This document shows positions 32,309-45,445 of a DNA stretch of 64,000 nucleotides, piece by piece (position 1 is the stretch's first letter; every line of letters starts with the position of its first letter). This DNA is from Sweltsa coloradensis. Taxonomy: Eukaryota; Arthropoda; Insecta; Plecoptera; Chloroperlidae. Position numbers and translations under genes: made by a program. Where the stretch lies: positions 282,855 through 346,854 of the forward strand of contig JAMZAV010000909.1 of NCBI GenBank assembly GCA_024449915.1, written 5' to 3'. Under the pieces are notes generated by a model, which had not been told where the DNA came from, made no database searches, and was given only the letters and a program-made list of their open reading frames with translations.

Positions 32309-33092
32309 GGATGAGCGAGCGAGCGTAGCGAGCGGAAGCGAAGACTTCAATTTCACTGACCCCCAAAAAATTTAGCTCGGGTGTTTTTTTTTTTTTTTGT
32401 TTTTTTGTTTTTTTTTTGTTTTTCCGTCTGTTTGTTCGCTCGATTCCGGGCAAACGGCATACGCGATCTTGATGAAAATTTGACCGGACCTTCGTTTTCT
32501 CTGAACTTAGAGGTGTATTGTTTTTGGGTACAATCGAAGAAATATTTCTCATAAATATCGTACTTTTACGATTTTTTTCGATTTTTAGTGCGATATTTCG
32601 TGACATTTGGGCCGATTCTGACCAAACTGGTGGGGCTAGAACGTTCATATTTCACATGGACATTAAGATTATGGTGATGTAGTACCTTTTGAAAGAAAAA
32701 GTTGAAAAAGTTAGCTAGAATCTATAGAAATAAAGGTTTTTAAAATTAGTTTTCAATTTTTAGTGCGATATTTTCGTCACATTTGGGCCGATTCTGACCA
32801 AACGGGTAGGGCTACAACGTTCAGATTTCACATGGACATTAAGGTTATGGTGATGTAGTACCTTTTGAAAGAAAAAGTTGAAAAAATTAGTCAGAATCTA
32901 CAGAAATAAAGGTTTTAATATGAGTTTTTTGAAGTTTATAATACCAATTAACAAATAACAATAGAAACTTGACAACAATCACCTCCACAATGCATTCAAA
33001 AAGCACTTGCAAAGGAAAAGTGCAAACAAACGCACAAAACGCAAAAAAAAACGCTCATCCATCAACGCGGCGGGACTTTAGCGTTTTCCTAG
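32309..33092 (+). mobile_element. Helentron-like element, subfamily B2, with internal duplication
   Basis: 5' GGATGAGCGAGCGAGCGTAG and 3' CGCTCATCCATCAACGCGGC, hairpin and GCGTTTTCCTAG end, T on both sides. The segment from TTTTTAGTGCGATATTT through AAATAAAGGTTTT is present twice in tandem (about 32583-32750 and 32757-32920). Confidence 0.85.
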
Positions 33093-33154
33093 TCTTATCT
33101 AAATAGAGTATTAATGACAATGATCAGAATAATTTATAATATGAATATGCATCG

Positions 33155-33213
33155 TATTTCGGTCGGTCTACTGGCATTCCCCAGGGATCCGCCCTGGGTC
33201 CCTTTCTGTTCTC
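33155..33213 (+). pseudogene. Reverse transcriptase motif remnant 2
   Basis: The frame gives YFGRSTGIPQGSALGPFLF. STGIPQGSALGPFLF is the conserved motif in non-LTR retrotransposon reverse transcriptases (family knowledge). An in-frame stop lies less than 10 codons upstream, so this is a dead fragment. Confidence 0.7.
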
Positions 33214-33215
33214 TC

Positions 33216-34950
33216 GTAAACGTGTGAGGTCTGCTAAGTGACGTCTGGCTACTCGTAACACGCGCCTACATTACTCAACATTTACCATGCTAATTACCAG
33301 ACAAGACACAACACTGGGCGGGCGGGCTATTTAAACTCGACGGACCGCGAGAAAAAACAAATCATTTTTTAAACTTTAAACTTTCATAATCAGACACTAT
33401 TTATCTACGCGTTGTTTTCTTTTTATTGCCAGTAGTTAAGTTAAATACATAAACAGTCTTTGGGTAAAGGCACAATGTAAGCCCGTCATTAAGCATTTAG
33501 TTCCATCTCGTTATGATGTCGTGAAGTGGGAGGGGGAAAGGGGGGGGATAAAGTCGATAGGGAAGGGGAAGGTATTTAATTCTGGTCAATATTTTAACAT
33601 GGGGATTAAAAAACGTTGCCCCCCTCCCCCTATCCTCATGATGTTATATCATTCCCCCTTCCCCCCCTAACCGTGGGGTGTTCTGCAATTTAAATAGCGG
33701 CTCTCCTTTGATCTTGCTGGGCCGCTTCACTTTGTAATACCTTATATGGAAAACAAGGCGTATAAGCCTGGGAATGCATAAGCGATGAAAATTCTATCAG
33801 CAGGGCGAAATACATTGACTTTAATCGGGATTTCTTTAATCGACGAGAGAAAGATTGGCTATATATTTTTTCGTAATCGTAAAAGTTTGATTCTTTTGAT
33901 AACGATTGTTATAATGTTGTTATTATATTTTCTTATCGTCATCGTTTTAAATATATTTTATTGTTACAAGGTTGGCAGTCACCAAGTGTGTTTGGAGCTC
34001 TGCTTTTTTCTGCCATCCTCGTGACTCATTTAATTAATTAATGTGCTGCTGAACAAATAATTAATAAATAAATAATGTTAAAGGCAGTAACAAAACCATA
34101 ATTATTATTGAATTTCAAGCCTGTCAATTAGACAATGCAAACAATATTGTCATGCAGTGTGCCAATACATATTATATACTGGGAATTGTTTGGCAGTGTA
34201 CATCGTGTTTTATTGAGTGTAATATTTATCTTTTACACATCCTGTAGTGTTGTAAATGTGTTAAAAATTATGCATGTTGACGAATGCTTTCGAGGCATGT
34301 CATTGTATATTAAAATAATATTTTTGCGGGGTTGGAAAACATATTGAGTTTGATCGAATTCTCAACGTTTTGAAACAATTTTGGAGATCTCTTTCCAAGA
34401 GATAGTTTTTAAATCTGGAAAATATAAGAACATACGACATACACTTTCACATATATGTTGAGTATATATTATATTTTTTTAATACTTTTATAATGATCAT
34501 TTAATAAACCACAACCAAAAGAAATGTTAAATTCAACATTATTTGAATCAGAAATAAATACGTCAACTCCACGTTTTCAAGTTTCCTGGGTACTCAGACA
34601 CCTGTTCATACCTTCCCATTAATTTACATGTACGAATGTGTGTGTTCTTTTAACCGTTCCTCCCAACCTCTCTGATTTATATTACTTTTTAGCTCTGCCT
34701 CTTTCGACAAAAATATACTTTTCAGTAAAATACTGATTCTATGACTATTAAACCAATGCTTACTTACTTATGTACGTATAAAAGGCTTATGTATCTAAAA
34801 CAGAAAGTATAAGCATTGAAAATAAGAGAATCTCTCCTCTTTTGCAAGACGAAACAAAGAAAATGTACAAGTTCTTCCATTCGTGATTGACAGGTTGATT
34901 GATTGATTGATTGATGGATCCTAAAAATTATTATGTGGGCTCAAGTATGG
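33216..34950. other. Region without a gene
   Basis: A G-rich/C-rich inverted pair lies at about 33528-33670 (GGGAGGGGGAAAGGGGGGG against CCCCCTTCCCCCCCTAACC). The rest is AT-rich without a supported gene. Confidence 0.45.
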
Positions 34951-34957
34951 AGAAAGG

Positions 34958-34980
34958 GAAGAGAGAGAGAGAGATAGAGA

Positions 34981-35032
<52 letters not shown>

Positions 35033-35038
35033 GGGGGG
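34958..35038 (+). repeat. (GA)n microsatellite
   Basis: Purine tract of GA dinucleotides ending in a G run. Confidence 0.95.
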
Positions 35039-35087
35039 GCGAAGAAATCACTAACCAAAAGTAACATTATTTATAAATTGAAACTTT

Positions 35088-35195
35088 TAAATACGTGTTT
35101 ATTGGACATAACACTGCTCTTTATCAATTTTATCGGTTTGATATTGGTTTGAAATTGATAAAGAGCAGTGTTATGTCCAATAAACACTTATTTAA
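35088..35195. mobile_element. Palindromic MITE-like element
   Basis: Arms 35088-35130 and 35151-35195 are near-perfect inverse copies containing GTTTATTGGACATAACACTG and GCTCTTTATCAATTT, with a loop of about 20 bases. Confidence 0.7.
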
Positions 35196-35267
35196 AGTAA
35201 AAATAACATGTTTTAAGAAAGAAAAAAACATCTAGATGAAAAAAAAACATAAAAAAACATGCATCTA

Positions 35268-35375
35268 TGTAATTAGATTTATTTAGTTGTCCTCCTTTGT
35301 AAATCAGTTTTTGTAACTGAATAGGATAGACGTTTAATAAATAAATAGATAAATAAATAAATAAATAAATAAAAT
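35268..35375 (+). repeat. Family C tail
   Basis: CATCTATGTAATTAGATTTA, TTGTCCTCCTTTGTAAATCA, AACTGAATAGGATAGACGTT and an AAAT/AGAT tail. Confidence 0.75.
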
Positions 35376-35379
35376 GTAA

Positions 35380-37350
35380 AGACTCGTAAAGTTAAAACAT
35401 TGTTGCAAGACTTCCCACCACTATTCATTTAGCTGTTAGCAATGGGGAATAATAAATATATTTTGGGCACAAATTGTTGTGAATAATAAATTGAAGAACT
35501 TACAATGGCTGGCTATACAATGTGTGCGTTTTACGTCATCCAGCATCGTGACCTACTTATAATAATTGTTATAGAATTACTACACATACCTAACCAAGTT
35601 ACCATTACTAGAAATTTATGAGTAGCAAGGACTACTTCTACTACTAGGATTCTTTAACATTAACCAAGGTCATTCATTCATCAATAAAATTATGTATGAT
35701 TACAATATTAATTGTTAATGTTTCATGAACTGTTGATGAACATTTACTGTAGAGCTAAACACTTTTAATTAGTAACTCTTCTCTATTAATAATAGCTAAA
35801 AATACTGTTGGTACAAATTATCTGTGTACATATAGCGCTTATAAATAATTGAAGTAGGCATATTCAAGTGGAAAATGCAAATTATTTCGTGTTTTGTGTC
35901 AGTGTGTAAGTTTTGTTTCTGCCTATTCAGCATAGCCGGGATGTAAGGGTTCTTTTTATACTTGAATATTTGATTTGGGGTTCAGAGAAGAGGGGTTGGA
36001 GGGGAGGGGAGGGAGGGGGGTGATTCATCCCTCAAGCAATGAGATGCATTCCCTTTGACAGTAAAGATTAGTTTGATGATCTCATTTTTTATTTATTGCT
36101 CTCCATGCACTATATCAATTCTCCATGGTGGTAGTAGGTCTAAGTTTTGAGTCACTAGTTAGTGTTGGAGGGTCGGTACAGTACTTCCCACATGAGTGAC
36201 TCAACTTCTTTGTTATTGTTTTGTTTGTATTGCTGTTTTATGCAGAAGGTCTAGTTTTTAAATTACGGATTTAAATTTTTACTTCTCTTCACAATTTTGA
36301 TTATTTTTTAATTATAGTTTATGAACACGAATTTAGTTTATTAATCTCTATATTAAATACTTTTTTATTTCAAAATGTAAATTGGTAAAGATTAATTTTG
36401 TTTGACTTACCATTATATTTCAAAATTGTGAACACGCGAAGGTTATCATGGGTCTCTATAATTTTGTGTGTGACTGTGATTTACAGTTTGTATTCGCAAA
36501 CTAGTTGCAAGTTCAGTGATATTTAAATATTTACCTTATCTATTACATCACATAAACCAACAAACTAAAACTTACAGCAAAATGGAAAAACCAGTTAGGT
36601 CCAAAAAGTAAAATGTTCAGGTGAACAAAAAACCGTCTAAAAACTCTATTTTGAACCAATTTGATTTGATTTGGTTATTATTGTAACAAGTTTCATGTTT
36701 ATAGTATTAAAAAGGTCTTAAGTCCATATTAATAATTGGACATGACTGATTTTCCCATGGAACCAATTTAAAGCAATATTTTAATGGAATTTCATTTTAT
36801 TTCCATTTCCAGTAACGTCAGAAATATAAAGTTTAAACAATTAACAATGTTTAAAAACATTTCTAAACTTAAAATATTAGCTAATTTTAAAACTCGCCAG
36901 GTGACAGCTGCGGAAAAATATTGAAGTGGGGGTTTGCCTCTAACGATGGTTTTCATGTAGACCTATAGGTCGATTTCGGAAAACATTTGACTTGACTGTT
37001 TTTTTCATTTGCCTCTTATTATTCGTACATATCAATAATAATCGTAGTCATATGAAACCCATGTTGTAATTGATATCGGGTGTGTATAATAAATACAGTT
37101 GCACAACTGTGGTAGGAACCGTATGATAGAGAATGATGGCTGATTTAAAAGTGATAGTGATTGTTTCGAAATTAGATTGATAGTTTCAACGAGAACTGTG
37201 GTTTTATTATTTATTGAATTATATTTAATAATATTAGTGATTTAGCTATTTTGCACTTGTGTGTCTGTATTATTCTAGCAGCACATGGTTACATATTACA
37301 CAAATATTCGAAATAGAGTGTTGATAGCGTGGCGAATCTTGGCGGTTGCC
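35380..37350. other. AT-rich region without a gene
   Basis: A G-rich run at 35985-36020. Otherwise no repeat family or exon. Confidence 0.45.
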
Positions 37351-37354
37351 GTCA

Positions 37355-37545
37355 GTGTTGGCTCAAGCGTAAAGCGCGCGACTCTGATTCGGGAGGTCCC
37401 GGATTCGAATCCCGTCGAGACCGGCTATCCTGAGTGAAAAATTTTCCGAGTTTTCCTTCAGTCATTAATGCGAATACAAGGGATTGAGTCCTAAACATCC
37501 CTAGCTCGGACATGCCTTCACAATTGTCCATATTCCATAATTCCT
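37355..37545 (+). repeat. tRNA-derived SINE, family E
   Basis: GTGTTGGCTCAAGCGTAAAG (A box), GGATTCGAATCCCGTCGAG (B box), then GAAAAATTTTCCGAGTTTTC, CAAGGGATTGAGTCC and ACAATTGTCCATATTCC. Confidence 0.78.
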
Positions 37546-38550
37546 TTAGTTGGACACCGACTTATTTCCCACGAAAATGTTTAATTGTCGAACAAATCAA
37601 ATTTGGCGAATGGTCTAGAATGTTTAAACCAACATTTTAAATCTCTCTTTTTCAATACTGTTAGGTTATAATGCTATAATTCACCTTACCAATAACAAAA
37701 AATTTCGGAACTTTTTCTTGTATTTCTCTATTGAGCTATCTGTGATTTCGCAATTAAATTGCTAATAATAACACAACCCCAACATTTTCGGAACGGTCTC
37801 TAGCGTACTAACTGGCTTGTCGAGATATCGACTCTAGCGCTCCTGAGGGGAAACGGAGAAATAATGATGGAAAACGTATTTACCGAAACCTAGGTACGTA
37901 CGTTCCCTATATTCACGCATATTTACATAAGATCAGGGCCCTACATGGAAACCTACCAATTGGCTTGTGAAATATACGCGCGTTGTGAAAACTCTGAGCG
38001 TCAAGTACTATGCAATTATCTTGCACGTCATATTTTGCATTCCACTTGCATTCACGTTTTTATGAGGGATAATAAAACCATATAATTAAATGTTACAGAA
38101 AAACAAAACTTGTTTTAACTATTAGTGTGTAAAACACTTTTGAGAACTCAACTCTTTTTTTTTTAAATTTGAAACAATAATTCGTTTTGGTAGCTAAGAA
38201 GCTTCTCCTGTCTAATGATTATGAAAAACAACCGAAAATAGTGAGCGAATTAACTTCATTGTTCCATGTTTGTTCCACTATTTCATTCCCTTTGGGAGGG
38301 ATTTCAAATTTATACATATTCCAACTTTCTAGGAGGCTGGCCCAGTCCCAACTCAGGGGCCGAATTACTGTACATTTTTATCCTTGAGTAAAGCGGAGTT
38401 AGGTCGAGTTATAAAAGTTTCAAGAATCGTGGCCTAGATGAAAAACATTCTATATCAACATTGTTGAAGAACTATGTGAAGTAATTCGGAGTTCGAAACT
38501 CACTTTTTATTGTGAGCCATGACACACACACAGACGAATAGGTGTGAGTT
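37546..38550. other. Region without a gene
   Basis: Unique-looking AT-rich sequence; no supported feature. Confidence 0.45.
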
Positions 38551-38552
38551 TA

Positions 38553-38556
38553 TTTG

Positions 38557-38588
<32 letters not shown>

Positions 38589-38925
38589 CGTATTTAGAGT
38601 CTACCCACTCAGTCACACAACTGATTTTCAGTGGGGGACAGTAAACCAAAGCGACCAAGACAATCCTGTAGGCCCCGACGCAATCGACGAGTGAGAAATA
38701 ACCAACCAAAGATCGATATTTTTAATAGGAAATATAGCAATCAGTGGTATGGACAGTGCGAACACCCGCGGATCAACGCCAGAATCGACAAGGCCGATTC
38801 AGAACAACTTTAAATTTAATATGTGCCTCGTTGCTAGGACGGCTCCAAAGTCACCGTTTACAAATTCCTAAGACAAGAACTGAAATACTTTTTTAGGTAG
38901 GCTAACCACAAGACCAACGAGCCAC
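38553..38925 (-). repeat. Family D SINE, tRNA head partly deleted
   Basis: The tail CCCACTGAAAATCAGTTGTG and D body are intact on the - strand. GGCTCGTTGGTCTTGTGGTT begins the head, but the anticodon and B-box region is deleted. Confidence 0.78.
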
Positions 38926-38930
38926 ACAGA

Positions 38931-38972
38931 TTAAGGGGCGCGTCAACCGTTGGGTCATAATGCGCTACTCGG
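38931..38972 (+). repeat. Family A head fragment
   Basis: TTAAGGGGCGCGTCAACCGT and TGGGTCATAATGCG abut the D SINE start. Confidence 0.65.
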
Positions 38973-39283
38973 GAGGGTGTCTCATGTTGTCGTCGAAGAA
39001 GTCATCGAGCGATGGACTGGGGGGGGTGGGGGTAATAATCTTTCTTACACCCGAACTCCCCCTCCTCCCCTGACAGTGAAAATCTTCTTCGCTGTGTTTG
39101 TGACTGACGGGAGTGTTGTAATGAGCTGGAGACAAGACAGGTGTGAGAAGATGAGGTAAACACCTTCTTGTTACCTCTACTTGGCGCTGTCACGCTGTCC
39201 GAGTACATAGCTTGACCACTTGCACTAAACTAGAGGACAGGCAGAGTGTAGTCTAATAATGAGAAAGATTTCCCCTCGTTTAT

Positions 39284-39383
39284 CCCCACTCCACTCTTCT
39301 TTACTTAGAAAAACGGCGAATAAAACCACCCTTACCCCCACTCCACTCTTCTTTACTTAGAAAAACGGCGAATAAAACCACCC
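39284..39383 (+). repeat. Tandem duplication, 52-base unit
   Basis: CCCCACTCCACTCTTCTTTA through AATAAAACCACCC is present twice without mismatch by eye, which points to a recent event. Confidence 0.9.
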
Positions 39384-39961
39384 GTAGACAATCGACAAGG
39401 TCACGTGACAATAGTCAGTGTTGACTAAGATTCTTTTTCATAGCACCTAGATATAGATACAGATACTCTTGTTTAAATATACCTAGATCCAGATCCCTTT
39501 TTAAAATGTACCTAGGTAATGACAGAAGATACTTTAAAACGTACCTGGCAGATAGTCAGATTCATAGTATGTTGGTTTGTCACCTAGTGATGTAGTTTGC
39601 TATATTCAATACGAAAGTACAAATACTATTACAAAACAAAATACTACAAAACTTAAGAATGAAAAAGCAAATTTTGAGCAAATAAGCCTTAAAAAAACTT
39701 TTACAGACGGTATTTCTGAAAAAAAGTATCTAGTATCTAACAATCGTGGATAAATTACAGGTAAAGGTATTTATCTTTAAATGTACCTAGGTAGAGAAGT
39801 AATAGATACACAAAGTGTATCTATAGATAGGCCTAAATAAAAGTCAACACTGTCATTGGCACTTCATTTGAGACGCGGACATTGTACTTTGAGTCATGTA
39901 ACAACGTGGTTTTACTATTGTAGATGTGTGCGTCAGTGTGTGCACTAATATCGTGATAATT

Positions 39962-40557
39962 GGATGAGCGTAGCGAGCGAAGCGAAGGTTCCATTTCACT
40001 ACACTTGAGAAAAAAATCCGTAATGTTTTTTTTTCCTTCCTTCTTCTTTTTTTTGTATTTTTGTGTGTTTGTTAACACGATTCCGGCTAAACCGATAGTC
40101 CAATTGCGACGAAATTTTCTGAAGACTTTTGAAATCTCTGAACTTAGAACTGCCACGTTTTTGAGAACAATCGGAAAATTATTACTCATAAAAATCGCAA
40201 TTTTACGATTTTTTTCGATTTTTAAAAAATTTCTTCAACTTATAACACCTACATGCTTTATCCGATTTTAATGATTTTTTCACAGAACCTTAATTTTATG
40301 AATTAATATATTCGTGTTAAATTTGAGCTCAATCGAATAATTATTTCTTATGAAAATCGCAATTTTACGATTTTTTTCTTTTTTAAAAATTACAAATAAT
40401 TAAAAAATTAAAGTTAATTTTTTATTTAATTTAAATTTATTTAAAAAAAAATCTTCGACTTAGTAATGATTTTTTCACAGAACAACAGAAAATCCGCATA
40501 ACACATGCACCAATTACGCTCATCCAACAACGCGGCGGGACTTAAGCGTTTTCCTAG
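39962..40557 (+). mobile_element. Helentron-like family B element, full length
   Basis: 5' GGATGAGCGTAGCGAGCGAA, standard interior, CGCTCATCCAACAACGCGGC and the GCGTTTTCCTAG end. Left flank ...GATAATT, right flank TTAGAA. One internal unit fewer than 19842-20556. Confidence 0.87.
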
Positions 40558-40559
40558 TT

Positions 40560-42780
40560 TAGAAGAACGTCGATCGTCGACTTAGCGCCGCCGCACGAGT
40601 GCGGCCAGTATGTGCTGGGATCTGTGGTGGGGGTAGAAGTTCTCTTACACCTGGGACTAATCTCTGCCCGGCCTCCACTATAGAGCTATCTGCGGGTGAT
40701 TTAGTCTAATAGTGCCCATTAAATTTATTTTAATCTCGCACTGGTCATAGGAGTACCTAAAAAAGTGGAACTTTTTCGGTTCAGAACTCCCCACGCCCCC
40801 CCCCCTAAAAAAAATGTTTTTCCATGTTTTTTAGTATTGCGTTAAACTATTATATACCTACAAAACCATAAACGTTGATATTTTTGACAAAACTCCTTTT
40901 CGGTTGAAACCCCTTTTATATTTAAAATAGAAACGTTAAAGGTTTGGTAGGTTATGTAGTTTTTTATTAAATCTTGTAAACCATTGAAATCTCTTTGGAG
41001 AAGATGACGAGTAAGTAAAACTACCCCTTAAAAAGGCTATAGTCTTTTCCCCTTCGCCCTTTCTCTAAGGGTTTCCAAAAACATTCTGTTCCATCCTTGT
41101 TGAAGGGCGATGAGGCAGAGAGCGAACAAACAGTCAAGAAAGAATATTCAAAAACGTCAGTGAGGTATTTTCTTTCAAGGTAGTGAAAGTCTTCGTTACT
41201 TCACTACGCTCGTCCACTAACTCCTGTCGTGGAAGGGTGATGTGTCTCTGGCATAGCTATACTAAGAGTGTGTACAGCAAGCATAGTCGGGTCGGGTGCA
41301 GGAATCGCAAGTTTGTTTAATTACACTAAACAAATATTTTTTTTATTTCATGTTCTATGAGTTGCACGATAATTACATAGCATCCAAGACCTCTGTGTGT
41401 TTTACTGGATATAAGTTATGAAAAGATTAATTAACTTAGCTGGGGGGCTTTGTGATTTTGTTAATTACGAATTTTTTCTTTCCTGGAAAATTGTTAGCAG
41501 TTATTTTTTTCTGTAGAGCGAATTTGCTTACGAAAATATATTTATTTTGATAATGATAAATATATTCATAAAATTAATGTGTTTCTCATAATTAGGAACT
41601 TTTAGAAGTTAAGTGACTTCGTCAAAAATTAGAACTCAATCACGTTTTTTAAGTTTGTATTTGTATTGAGTTAGTGATACTTTTGCTTGGAATTTATATC
41701 GTGACTATGGAAATCAATGTTATAATAAATGAAAGATTAGCAGAAATAAAATTTCGATTTTCGATTGCTTTGTACCCAAAAAATATCTATACGTAAAAGT
41801 CTTCGATGAACGCGTATTCTATTTTCTAGAAAGCAAATAATATTATTTTTATTTTTAAAGTTATCAATAATTTGAAGTAAATTCGTAATATAACTATTTT
41901 AAATAACTTGAACTAGGCCCTGGATGGGGGATACCATGTAAGAATATACACCGAGTTTGAAATCGACCCATTCGTTTTAGTAAAAAAGCAAAACACATCA
42001 ATCAACCCAAATGAAACATCTTAATTAATAATTAAAGTCAGTACTACGTGTGAAACGGTTTCCTCGGATAAGCTCTGACTTGTGCCAATTAATTAATTCC
42101 TCTTTTAATTTCAAATCAAGACGTAAAACTAATATAAACGCTGCACGCTCCTGTATTACGATTTAATTCTGCAAAGCAAAAATAATAAAATACCATAAGT
42201 TGCCTCTGAAAAGAGATAAAATTATCAATTATAAAGATTGACAAAGGGAATAAAGAAGAACAAAATGGTAATCTTTGTGTGAAGATGAAAAATTCCCGAG
42301 TATAAACCCTTCAACGGGAAAGATTTTCTCGAGATTGGGAAACATATAACTGTTTTAATCTAGGCAATTTATCTTTTAATTACGTTGGAAGATAGAATCG
42401 TGGCTTATGAGGCTTCTAGTTATAAAATTAATGCTGACTGGATGGTAAACCCGCGGTCAGAAGTGAAGCAAGGGTCGGTCCAAGAATAGCCTGTAGTACC
42501 TAACATTGGCTTTGATTTCATTTGTATCGGGTATATAAATGAATATCTTTACTATAAAGTAAAACTTCTAGATATCTTCTTCTTTTAATACATATTGCAC
42601 TGTACTGTAATGAAACATTTTTACATAATATACATTATTCATATGATAAGAAATTATCATAATGCGAGAAAAGACGAAAACCCACCTAGGATGAAATCCC
42701 CAGTGTGGAAATATTTTCACACAATTGATTACAATTGTTTAAGCTCATAATAACATTAACATGGTGAAAAAAAGAGAATA
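40560..42780. other. Region without a gene
   Basis: AT-rich, with GC-richer patches near 40570-40690 and 41190-41300. No domain-bearing frame or known repeat. Confidence 0.45.
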
Positions 42781-42784
42781 AGTA

Positions 42785-43184
42785 TTAAGCATAAGCATCT
42801 GCTTCCAATGCAGAAGGTCCAGGATTCGATTCCCGCTATAGTCAGAAGTTTTTTAACTTCTAATTTGGACTTAAGTCCATCAGTTCTTGTCTTAGGAGTT
42901 TGTAAACGGTGACTTTGGAGCCGTCCTAGCAACGAAGCACATAATAAATTCAGAGTTGTTCTGAATCGGCCTTGTTGATTCTGGCGTTGATGGGCGGGTG
43001 TTCGCACTGTCCATACCACTGATTGCTATATTTCCTATTAAAAAAATATCGATCTTTGGTTGGTTATCGCTCACTCGTCGATTGCGTCGGGGCCTGCAGG
43101 GTTGGCTTGGTCGCTTTGATTTACTGTACCCCACTGAAAATCAGTTATATAACTGAGTGGGTAGACTCTAAATACAATCTATTA
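42785..43184 (+). repeat. tRNA-derived SINE, family D
   Basis: ATCTGCTTCCAATGCAGAAG anticodon-like arm and GGATTCGATTCCCGCTA B box, followed by the complete D body and tail. The A-box part is degraded. The first Helentron of the array starts two bases after its tail. Confidence 0.8.
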
Positions 43185-43186
43185 TT

Positions 43187-43808
43187 GGATGAGCGTAGCG
43201 AGCGAAGCGAAGATTCCATTTCACTACACTGGAGAAAAAAATCCGGAATGTTTTGTTTTTGTTTGTTTTTTTTTGTTTTTTTGTGTGTGTTTGTTAACAC
43301 GATTCCGGCTAAACCGATACTCCGATTGCGATGAAATTTTATGGAGGCCTTTGAAATCTCTGAACTTAGAACTGCCACGTTTTTGAGCGCAATCGGGAAA
43401 ATTTTTCTTATAAAAAACGCAATTTTACGATTTTTTTCGATTTTTAAAAAAATTCTTCGACTTATAACACTTACATGCTTTATCCGATTGTAATGATTTT
43501 TTAACAGAACCTTAATTTTATGAATTAAGATATTCGTGTGAAATTTGAGCGTAATCGAAAAAATATTTCTCATAAAAATCGAAATTTTACGGATTTTTTC
43601 TTTTTTAAAACAATTCTTTGACAATATAAACACCTACATGCTTTATCCTATTGCAATGATTTTTTATAGAACCTTAATTTCATGAATTAATATACTCGTG
43701 TAAGATTTGAGCGCAATTAAATAATTATTCTTATGCAAATTGCAATTTTACGATTTTTTAAAATTACGTAAAAATTACGATTTATTAAAAAAATTAAGTT
43801 AATTTTAA
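43187..43808 (+). mobile_element. Helentron array unit 1, 3' truncated
   Basis: 5' GGATGAGCGTAGCGAGCGAA with all interior blocks. It lacks the CGCTCATCC/hairpin/CTAG end and runs straight into unit 2. Confidence 0.82.
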
Positions 43809-43810
43809 TT

Positions 43811-44599
43811 GGATGAGCGTTAGCGAGCGTAGCGAGCGAAGCGAAGATTCCATTTCACTACACTGGAGAAAAAAATCCAGAATGTTTTTTTTTTTCTTTC
43901 TTTTTTTTGTATTTTTGTGTGTTTGTTGAACACGATTTCGGCTAAACCGATACTCCAACTGCGATGAAATTTATGGATACCTTCGAAATCTCTGAAACTT
44001 AGAACTGCCACGTTTTTTGGCACAATCGGGAAATTTTCTCATAAAAAACGCAATTTACGATTTTTTTCTATTTTTAAAAAATTCTTTCGACTTATAACAC
44101 TACATGCTTTATTCGATTGTAATGATTTTATCACAGAACCTTAATTTTATGAATTGAAGTATTCGGGTGAAATTTGAGCGTAATCGAAAAATTATTTCTC
44201 ATGAAAATCAAAATTTTACGGGTTTTTTCTTTTCTAAAACAATTCTTTGACTTATAACACCTACATGATTAATCTTATTGTAATTATTTTTTTACAGAAC
44301 CTTAATTTTATGAATTAATATATTCGTGATAAATTAGAGCGCAATCGGAATAATTATTTCTTGTACAAATTGCAATTTTACGATTAATTAAATAAAATTA
44401 AGTTAATTTTTTAATTTATTTATTTAATAATAAAAATTAAGTTAATTTTTGATTTAATTTAATTTAATTTAAAAAAATTCTTCGACTAAGAAATAATGAT
44501 TTTTTTCACAGAACAACAGAAAATCCGCGTAACACAATGCAGCTCAATGCACCAATTACGCTCATCCAACAACGCGGCGGGACTTAAGCGTTTTCCTAG
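43811..44599 (+). mobile_element. Helentron array unit 2, full length
   Basis: Complete from GGATGAGCGTTAGCGAGCGT to GCGTTTTCCTAG, followed by a 7-base T-rich joint and unit 3. Confidence 0.86.
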
Positions 44600-44606
44600 T
44601 TTTATT

Positions 44607-45439
44607 GGATGAGCGTAGCGAGCGAAGCGAAGATTCCATTTCACTACACTGGAGAAAAAAATCCGGAATGTTTTTTTTTTTTTTTTTTCTTTTTTTCTTT
44701 TTTTCTTTTTCTTTTTCTTTTTTTCTGTATTTTTGTCTGTCTGTTAACACGATTTCGGCAAAACCGATACTCCGATTGCGATGAAATTTTATGGAGGCCT
44801 TCGAAATCTCTGAACTTAGAACTGCCACGTTTTTGAGCGCAATCGGGAAATTTTTTCTCATAAAAAACGCAATTTTACGATTTTTTCGATTTTTTAAAAA
44901 TTTCTTCGACTTATAACACCTACATGCTTTATCCGATTGTAATGATTTTACACAGAACCTGAATTTTAATGAATTAAGATATTCTTGTGAAATTGAGCGT
45001 AATCAAAAAATTATTTCTCATGAAAATCGTAATTTTACGTTTTTTTTTTCTTTTTTTAAACAATTCTTTGACTTATAACACCTATGTGCTTTATCCGATT
45101 GTAATGATTTTTGACAGAACCTTAATTTTATGAACTTATATATTCGTGTTAAATTTGAGTGCAATCGAATAATTATTTCTTATGCAAATTGCAATTTTAC
45201 GATTTTTTCTTTTTTAAAAATTACGATTAATAAAAAAAAATTTAAATTAATTTTTTATTTAATTTAATTTAATTAAAAAAATTAAGTTATTTTTTTTATA
45301 AATTTAATTTAATCAAATAAATCTTCGACTAAGTAATGTTTTTTTCACAGAACAACAGAAAATCCGCGTAAACACATGGCAGCTCAATGCACCATATACG
45401 CTCATAAAACAACGCGGCGGGACTTAAGCGTTTTCCTAG
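44607..45439 (+). mobile_element. Helentron array unit 3, full length
   Basis: Complete unit with a long T/C tract after the 5' block. Ends GCGTTTTCCTAG, then a 6-base joint. Confidence 0.86.
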
Positions 45440-45445
45440 TTTATT

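Noticed and set aside
37355..37430. tRNA gene at the E SINE head
   Set aside because: Same reasoning: B box present, but the sequence continues as a repeated SINE and the acceptor ends do not pair.
43145..43633. Frames over 100 codons at 39.8-45.7 and 54.8 kb, often with DERSERSEDS
   Set aside because: They are by-products of the GAGCG repeats and T/A tracts of non-coding Helentron copies.
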